From: Rathayibacter sp. VKM Ac-2856
GTDB lineage: Bacteria; Actinomycetota; Actinomycetes; Actinomycetales; Microbacteriaceae
Length of the DNA stretch: 64,000 bases
Direction: 5' to 3'
Assembly (NCBI RefSeq): GCF_013205055.1
Contig: NZ_JABMLF010000001.1
Span: forward strand, 62,001 to 126,000
The translations under genes were made by a program, and so were the position numbers. A model generated the notes under the pieces. That model saw only the letters and a list, made by a program, of their open reading frames with translations, had not been told where the DNA came from and made no database searches. Below are positions 59,447 through 64,000 of this stretch, piece after piece; the stretch's first letter is position 1; each line of letters begins with the position of its first letter.

Positions 59447-60144
59447 GCCGCCACCTGCTCTGCGGCGGGCCGTCGCGCGATCGACCAGCAGAGGACGGCG
59501 GCGAGCAGGACGAGTCCCTGCGCGTTGCCCAGCAGCAGGAGCACGAGGTCGAGGGAGGGCACCGAGGACACGAGCACCGGAACCGTGGCGCTGATGTACC
59601 AGAGCGCGTCGACGGCGACCGTGGGGAGCACCGTGACGGCGATCGCCCCCAGCACGGCGCCGACGCTCCGGGTCCGGCGGTGGAGCAGCAGCAGCAGAGC
59701 GAGCGAGGCGGCGCCGGTCGCGGCGTGGACCGGGACGACCGCGGCGAGCGGCACCGGGCTCTCGGTGGCCAGTCGGATGCTCGCCCACCCGCCCATGACG
59801 ACGGAGGCGGCGACGATCACGAGCACGACGGCCCAGAGCGCGAGGGAGAGCGAGCCGACCCGTGCGCTGAAGAGGATCTCCGCGCCGCCCTCGTGCAGTC
59901 GCGCGCGGCGCCACAGCAGATCCGCTCCCGCGCCACGGACGGTCCGCGACCTGATCTGGCGCGCGGTGCGTCCGGGAGCCTGCTCCCGCTCCTCCGCCCA
60001 GCGGGTGTGCTCGAAGAGGTCGGAGGCGATCTCCTCCGCGCGCTCGACGGCGACGTGCGGATCCAGCCCGCGGGTGTAGAGGCGGCACCATCGCAGCGCG
60101 GAGACGGTGGAGCGGCGGACGGCCGCCGACGACCGGGCGCTCAC
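59443..60144 (-). CDS. PadR-associated membrane protein
   Basis: This 233-residue protein has an N-terminal cytosolic helical region (1-95, with YTRGLDPHVAVERAEEIASD, resembling HAAS-type domains found beside PadR regulators) and four or five membrane helices (about 98-225). The GTG start overlaps the PadR stop. The pairing of a PadR regulator with such a membrane protein is common in actinobacteria; its biochemical role is not known. Confidence 0.68.
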   Translation of the reverse strand: MSARSSAAVRRSTVSALRWCRLYTRGLDPHVAVERAEEIASDLFEHTRWAEEREQAPGRTARQIRSRTVRGAGADLLWRRARLHEGGAEILFSARVGSLSLALWAVVLVIVAASVVMGGWASIRLATESPVPLAAVVPVHAATGAASLALLLLLHRRTRSVGAVLGAIAVTVLPTVAVDALWYISATVPVLVSSVPSLDLVLLLLGNAQGLVLLAAVLCWSIARRPAAEQVAA

Positions 60145-60491
60145 GCTGCTCCGCCCACGACGAAGGCGGCCCGCGCGCCGGCGGTCGAGCGGGCGGCAGC
60201 GGCGGCGTGAGCGACGGCGCGCCCCTCGCCGGTCACCTCGTAGCAGCGGCGCGGAGGGCGGCCCTGCGCGGTCGCCTCGGCCTTGTCCTCCCAGGACGAC
60301 GAGACGAGGCCGCGCTCCTGCATCCGCCCCAGTGCCTTGTAGAGGGTGCCGTGCGCGGTGAGCGGTCGCCCGTCCCCGGTGGCGAGGGACGCCGCGAGCG
60401 CGAACCCGTGCGTCGGCTCGCCCGCCTGAAGGAGCGCGTCCAGGAGGTCGAGCTCGAGGGGGAGGACCGTTCCCTGCTTCCGTCTGGGCAT
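60141..60491 (-). CDS. PadR-family transcriptional regulator
   Basis: This 116-residue regulator has LELDLLDALLQAGEPTHGFALA (first helix), TAHGTLYKALGRMQERGLV (recognition helix and beta turn) and wing PPRRCYEVTGEGRAV. PadR proteins usually repress their own operon. A consensus promoter lies directly upstream with no leader. It heads the operon 60491-58069 of three membrane-protein genes. Confidence 0.86.
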   Translation of the reverse strand: MPRRKQGTVLPLELDLLDALLQAGEPTHGFALAASLATGDGRPLTAHGTLYKALGRMQERGLVSSSWEDKAEATAQGRPPRRCYEVTGEGRAVAHAAAAARSTAGARAAFVVGGAA

Positions 60492-60497
60492 GATCGA

Positions 60498-60526
60498 AGA
60501 ATAGGAAGATAGGGGGCGCAGGTCAA
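60498..60526 (-). promoter_or_regulatory. Consensus leaderless promoter of the PadR operon
   Basis: On the minus strand TTGACC (60526-60521), a 17-base spacer and TATTCT (60503-60498) form a near-perfect sigma-70-type promoter, and the ATG follows six bases later at 60491. The transcript therefore starts at or next to the start codon. It is the best promoter in the window. Confidence 0.75.
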
Positions 60527-60543
60527 GAGCGGAGCGCCCCGGG

Positions 60544-61176
60544 CTAGCGCGACGCGTCGGCGGTGAACTGCCGGAGCGCCGCTTCGTAGCGACCGGGGTC
60601 GCGGCGATCGCGGGCCGTGAGGATCAGCGTCGACCCCGAGACGGTGCGGGTGTACTCGCCCCGGCAGGGGAGGGTGACGATCGTCGTCAGGCCGGCCTCC
60701 CAGGCGGGGATGAGGGCGTGGAGTGAGCGCCGCTCCGGGGTCTCCTCGAGCGGGACGGCGTGCTCGTCCGGCTCCGCGGACCGGCGCTCCTCCTGCCAGG
60801 CGAGGAAGGGCGCGCCGAGCGAGTCGTCACCGAAGCTCGCGTGCCAGCTCGGGCCGAGGACGAGTCCGAGGAGCCGGGCGCGCTCCGGTGATCCGTCGGC
60901 GGTGCTCGGGAGTCGCTGGAGCAGTGGGCCGGTCTCGACGGCCCGATGCTCGAGGCACTCCCGCCACAGCCGGGGCCAGGCGCGCTCCCACTCGGCATCC
61001 GCCGATCCGAGCCGCGCAGGAGCGATCTCGAGCGGAGGCGGTGCGTCCCCCTCGGGGTCGAGGCCCCACGCCTCGCGGACCCAGAGCAGCTCCAGGAGCG
61101 CCAGCGGGTCGTGCTCGGTCGTGATCAGCATCTGCGACGGCCAGGAGTCGCCGGGAGAGGGACGGGATGCTCGCAT
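60544..61176 (-). CDS. Hypothetical protein
   Basis: This 210-residue soluble protein is rich in tryptophan, leucine and glutamate. It has a helical middle (WERAWPRLWRECLEHRA, about 65-81) and a strand-rich end (TIVTLPCRGEYTRTVSGSTL). GGAAGG lies before the ATG. No family recognised and no membrane segment. Confidence 0.68.
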   Translation of the reverse strand: MRASRPSPGDSWPSQMLITTEHDPLALLELLWVREAWGLDPEGDAPPPLEIAPARLGSADAEWERAWPRLWRECLEHRAVETGPLLQRLPSTADGSPERARLLGLVLGPSWHASFGDDSLGAPFLAWQEERRSAEPDEHAVPLEETPERRSLHALIPAWEAGLTTIVTLPCRGEYTRTVSGSTLILTARDRRDPGRYEAALRQFTADASR

Positions 61177-61314
61177 GGGAGGGCCTTCCGTGGAGTTCGC
61201 GAGCTCCGATCGTCTCAGAGGCGGCTCCGCGCCTCAGCGCACGTACCGGATGTGCGTCGCCAGGGGCGAGTGCAGCACCTCGACCGGGTGGAAGGCGATC
61301 GGGCCGTAGGAGCA

Positions 61315-61351
61315 GGGGAGCACCGCTCCTCGGCCAGGCGCGGTGCTCCCC
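61315..61351. terminator. Hairpin sharing its arms with the tct-operon terminator
   Basis: GGGGAGCACCGC (61315-61326) and GCGGTGCTCCCC (61340-61351) are perfect 12-base arms with a 13-nt loop. It lies ten bases downstream of the stop of the minus-strand small gene at 61362. The same arms occur at 50970-51018. Confidence 0.75.
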
Positions 61352-61361
61352 GGCCCGCGCC

Positions 61362-61628
61362 TCACTCCGGATCGAGCGCGGACCGCGAGGGGGCCGGGGA
61401 GCCGTGGTCGTCGGTGTCGCTGCCGGCGGGGTCGTCTTCGATCGTCAACGTGGCGCCGAGGCCCACGGCGAGCACAGCGGGGGCGGTGCTGTCCGCGGCG
61501 GTGTGGCCGACGATCGTGACGGTGCCCGTCAGTCGCAGGTGCGCGAGGGCCTCGGAGTAGTCGAGGAGGGCGGCGGCTGCGTCGTCGTCGAGGGCGACGG
61601 CTCCGCCGGCGCAGGGAACGGTCTTCAT
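61362..61628 (-). CDS. Small conserved protein, paralogue of 62514-62882
   Basis: This 88-residue protein resembles the product at 62514-62882: start MKT/MNT, a strand, then an aspartate-rich stretch, LDYSEALA, TVTIVGH and a glycine-rich strand VGLGATLTI. The C-terminus is acidic and disordered. No function known. It forms a divergent pair with the DUF7882-like operon. Confidence 0.65.
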   Translation of the reverse strand: MKTVPCAGGAVALDDDAAAALLDYSEALAHLRLTGTVTIVGHTAADSTAPAVLAVGLGATLTIEDDPAGSDTDDHGSPAPSRSALDPE

Positions 61629-61905
61629 CTCACAGTCCTCGGGGGTCGCAGAACGGCTGGCGACCGACACCGGGGACCAGGGTGCGGTGCTTCGATTCTG
61701 CAGAGGACGCCGGGCCGATGACAAGTCGGGCGAGGTCGATCGCCTCCGTCGGTCGCCCGCGCGGCATCGGGTGCGCGGTGGCATCGGGCAGCTCCGATCA
61801 GGCAGACGATCGCGATCTTGGCAAGCCCGTTGGCACAGGGGGCCTCCCTTCGGCATCATCGAGGCCGGTTGGCGTCCGTCGGCTTGGACACGGGCTGGAG
61901 ACGCC

Positions 61906-62238
61906 ATGGGGAAGCTGCACTACGACGGTTCGGTGGAGATCGACTTCGAGGACCGGGTGCTCGCGCATCTGCAGATCGTGATCACGGCGAAGCTGCGCCG
62001 CAACGAGTCGTTCCTGCTCAGCTGGCGCGACGACCACAGCATGGGCGACGGCCGCAGCGCGATCTGGCTGCACCCCTCCCACGCCCTGCGCTACAAGTAC
62101 TTCGGCGGGCGGATGCCCCGCATCAACCCCACGTGGATCGGCGCGCTGACCGATCTCGCCAACTCCGCCGGCGGCCTCTACGTGTCGGCCGAGCCCGCGG
62201 AGTCCGTCCGTCCGTCCGCGCACGGGGAGCACCTGTGA
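61906..62238 (+). CDS. Small DUF7882-like protein, paralogue of 52643-52960
   Basis: This 110-residue protein has the family pattern MGKLHYDG, FEDRVLAHLQIVITAKLRRNESF, GDGRSAIWLHPSHAL and NPTWIGALTDLANSAGGLYV (parts quoted). It is coupled to the next small gene by GTGA (62235-62238). The basic AKLRR segment and the WLHPS motif are its most conserved parts; no catalytic motif is recognised. Small cytosolic protein, function unknown. Confidence 0.75.
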   Translation: MGKLHYDGSVEIDFEDRVLAHLQIVITAKLRRNESFLLSWRDDHSMGDGRSAIWLHPSHALRYKYFGGRMPRINPTWIGALTDLANSAGGLYVSAEPAESVRPSAHGEHL

Positions 62239-62474
62239 AGCGCATCGACCTGATCTACAACGGCGTCGTGCACACCGTCAGCAATCGCACCCTCGAGGAG
62301 TTCCAGGCCGAGGTCGACGCTGCTCTCGCCGCCCCGACGCCGCAGTGGCTGACCGTCAACTACGGCGAGGGACGGGCGAACACCGCCCGGATCCTGATCA
62401 CCCCGCACGCGGCGCTCACGATCATCACGAACGACTTCGACGCCGAGAACCGCGCCGACGGCGACGCCGGCTGA
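62235..62474 (+). CDS. Small conserved protein, paralogue of 27939-28175
   Basis: This 79-residue protein starts at GTG 62235 and is homologous to the product at 27939-28175 (AEVDAAL, PQWL, GEGRAN, AR-x-L-x-TP and IIT conserved). Translational coupling to the DUF7882-like gene suggests that the two act together. No membrane helix or signal. Confidence 0.75.
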   Translation: MKRIDLIYNGVVHTVSNRTLEEFQAEVDAALAAPTPQWLTVNYGEGRANTARILITPHAALTIITNDFDAENRADGDAG

Positions 62475-62513
62475 CCGTCGGATCCCTCCGGCTGTCATGA
62501 CCGGCGGGCGCCG

Positions 62514-62882
62514 TCACTCCTCGGAGTGGCTCGTCACAGCGGGCTCGATGTCGAGCCAGGTGTAGTCGACGTCCCGGTCGTCGATGATCCGGGGATCCGC
62601 GTCCGACGGCGCCACGAGTGGGGAGCGCAGGGCCTCGAGGCGCTGCCGGAGGTCCTCCTCCGTCGTGGCCGCCGAGGAGCCCGCGGGGCCCCGCACGGCG
62701 AGGGGCACGCCCGCGCCGAGCGTCACGAGCACGTGGGCCTGCTCGGCAGGCGAGGCGTGGTCCACCAGGGTCACGGTATCGACCCGGCCCTGCCGGGCGA
62801 GGGCGCTGGAGTAGTCGATCACGGCGGTGGCGGTCGCGTCCTCGACGAGGGCGGCGGTTCCGGCGTAGAAGAAGGTGTTCAT
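62514..62882 (-). CDS. Small conserved protein, paralogue of 61362-61628
   Basis: This 122-residue protein shares with the product at 61362-61628 the N-terminal strand (MNTFFYAGTAALVEDATATA), IDYSSALA and TVTLVDH, then extends with a helical segment (EEDLRQRLEALRSP) and an acidic tail. It converges on the DUF7882-like pair, which is thus flanked on both sides by members of this third family. Function unknown. Confidence 0.68.
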   Translation of the reverse strand: MNTFFYAGTAALVEDATATAVIDYSSALARQGRVDTVTLVDHASPAEQAHVLVTLGAGVPLAVRGPAGSSAATTEEDLRQRLEALRSPLVAPSDADPRIIDDRDVDYTWLDIEPAVTSHSEE

Positions 62883-63055
62883 CAGATCCTCTGGTCCGAG
62901 CACGAGAAGTGTTCCGACACCAGGGACCGGGATGCGGTGGAGTGAACGCTACGTCGTGCCCGGTCGCGAATCGAGGGGGTTGCGCAGAATCGGATCGAGG
63001 ACTCGCTCGACGGCCATGACGGCGCGAGAGCGGCGCGGGCCGATCGGACCGGGTG

Positions 63056-63766
63056 TCAGAGGCCGGTCGTGGTGGTGACGATGCGGTGCGCGACGTCATG
63101 CAGGCGCGTGCTGTTCGAGCGGGCGTGCGTGCGGATGAGGGCGAAGGCGCGGTCGATGCTGACGCCGTTGCGCTCGGCGATGACGCCCTTGGCCTGCTCG
63201 ATCAGCACGCGCGAGTCGAGGGCGTGCCGCAGCTGCGCGGCGAGGTCGTTCTGCTGCTGCAGGTTCTCGCTGTGCACGAGCGCGAGGGCCGCGACGTCGG
63301 TGAACGCCTGGAGGAGGGCGATCTCCCCGGCGCTGAGCGATCCGCTGCCCTCGCAGAAGACGTTCAGGGCGCCGAGCGTGCGGCTGCCCAGGCGGAGCGG
63401 GGTGGCGTGCGCGGAGCGGAAGCCCCGCTCCAGGGCGACCCGGGTGAAGTCCGGCCACCGGTCGGTGTCGGCGAGGTCCGGGAGATCGACGGGCTCGCCG
63501 GTGTGGAAGGACTCCAGGCACGGTCCCTCGCGCGTCCCCAGCTGATCCTCCTCGACGTCGGACGCCCGCTCGCTCGTGGACGCCAGCACGTGCAGCGTCC
63601 CGGTCTCGTCGGCGAGGACGATGCCGGCGTCGACGGCGGAGGTGAACCGCGTCGCGGCCTGGACGAGGACGTCCATCGTGTCGATGACGTCGTGATCGGG
63701 CTCGAGCGATCGCGCGAGAGAGACGAACACCTCGGCGAGACGCACCTCGCGATCGGAACCGGCCAT
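63056..63766 (-). CDS. GAF-ANTAR domain RNA-binding regulator
   Basis: This 236-residue protein has a GAF sensor domain (residues about 30-165, DAGIVLADETGTLHVLASTS; GTREGPCLESFHTGEPVDLPD) and a C-terminal ANTAR domain (about 175-232) with AQLRHALDSRVLIEQAKGVI and AFALIRTHARSNSTRLHDVA. ANTAR proteins bind RNA hairpins and prevent premature termination. TAGGGT six bases before the ATG gives a leaderless start. Its RNA target is not evident nearby. Confidence 0.87.
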   Translation of the reverse strand: MAGSDREVRLAEVFVSLARSLEPDHDVIDTMDVLVQAATRFTSAVDAGIVLADETGTLHVLASTSERASDVEEDQLGTREGPCLESFHTGEPVDLPDLADTDRWPDFTRVALERGFRSAHATPLRLGSRTLGALNVFCEGSGSLSAGEIALLQAFTDVAALALVHSENLQQQNDLAAQLRHALDSRVLIEQAKGVIAERNGVSIDRAFALIRTHARSNSTRLHDVAHRIVTTTTGL

Positions 63767-63775
63767 GCATCGACC

Positions 63776-64000
63776 CTACGCGGCGCCCCCACCCGCGCGG
63801 GTGCGCGGCCGTGCCAACTGTTCGTCCTGCGGACAGGAGCGCGTGGCGGTCGCCGCCGTCGGGGCGACCCTCCGCCCGCGGCGGGCGGCTCCGGCGGCGA
63901 GCGTGGCGACCGCCGCGACGGTGAAGGCGATCATCGCGCCGGGTCCGTCGAGCAGCGCGCCGATCGCGATCGCGCCCACGGCCTGCCCGGCGATGAGCAC
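63776..64000 (-). CDS. C-terminal end of a probable MFS transporter (5' part outside window)
   Basis: The last 74 residues of a minus-strand gene contain two hydrophobic helices separated by a short turn (LIAGQAVGAIAIGALLDGPG, then MIAFTVAAVATLAAGA) and a long basic tail. This looks like the last two helices of an MFS exporter, but the fragment is too short to be sure. The gene continues past the right edge. Confidence 0.55.
   Translation of the reverse strand: MLIAGQAVGAIAIGALLDGPGAMIAFTVAAVATLAAGAARRGRRVAPTAATATRSCPQDEQLARPRTRAGGGAA

Overview
The window is one 64-kb piece of a very GC-rich actinobacterial chromosome, most likely from the family Microbacteriaceae (Rathayibacter/Curtobacterium-like). 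This rests on overall base composition, almost exclusively G/C third codon positions, many leaderless genes with a TANNNT hexamer 6-7 nt before the start codon, and several small protein families that I associate with this family from memory. Genus is not provable by eye. I found no rRNA, tRNA, CRISPR array, insertion sequence or prophage. The window looks like ordinary chromosome rich in transport, signalling and small operons.

Layout. 1-3.0 kb: a secreted alkaline-phosphatase-superfamily phosphodiesterase (cut by the left edge), then a ykkC-type (probably guanidine-I) riboswitch in front of an EamA exporter. 3.0-10.6 kb: a GntR/UTRA regulator divergent from a phosphonate operon (phnD, phnC, a fused double phnE, then an FAD oxidoreductase, a phosphonatase-like HAD hydrolase and a zinc dehydrogenase). 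These look like one uptake-plus-catabolism route for an aminophosphonate. 10.6-18.5 kb: the complete kdpFABCDE potassium system on the minus strand, preceded by a tiny coupled membrane ORF. 19-22.7 kb: an ABC exporter with its two-component system. 22.8-28.2 kb: zinc dehydrogenase, copper-storage protein, CBS protein, MarR and AraC regulators. 28-38 kb: two c-di-GMP proteins, a molybdopterin oxidoreductase with an HPP membrane protein, and a photolyase-related flavoprotein. 38-45 kb: mixed small genes and a P1B-type metal ATPase. 45-51 kb: a CitA/DcuS-type two-component system divergent from tctCBA, with a perfect inverted repeat between them. 51-57.6 kb: CorC/CNNM transporter with an upstream ORF, an aldolase, an ECF-type sigma factor, an SdpI-like protein and an adenosylhomocysteinase-like enzyme with a tiny cysteine-containing ORF upstream. 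57.6-64 kb: small membrane-protein genes, a PadR operon, a cluster of three small uncharacterised families, a GAF-ANTAR regulator and the end of a probable MFS transporter.

The strongest non-obvious signals are RNA-level. They are the ykkC riboswitch (1991-2092), the rare-codon leaderless ORF with a hairpin before corC (51069-51164), the MSCRCRR mini-ORF before the SAH-hydrolase-like gene (56159-56182), and an unannotated 31-residue ORF coupled to kdpF. At protein level, three small families occur as paralogues across the window and meet in one cluster at 61.3-62.9 kb. The phosphonate operon lacks the classical transaminase, so its substrate is open.
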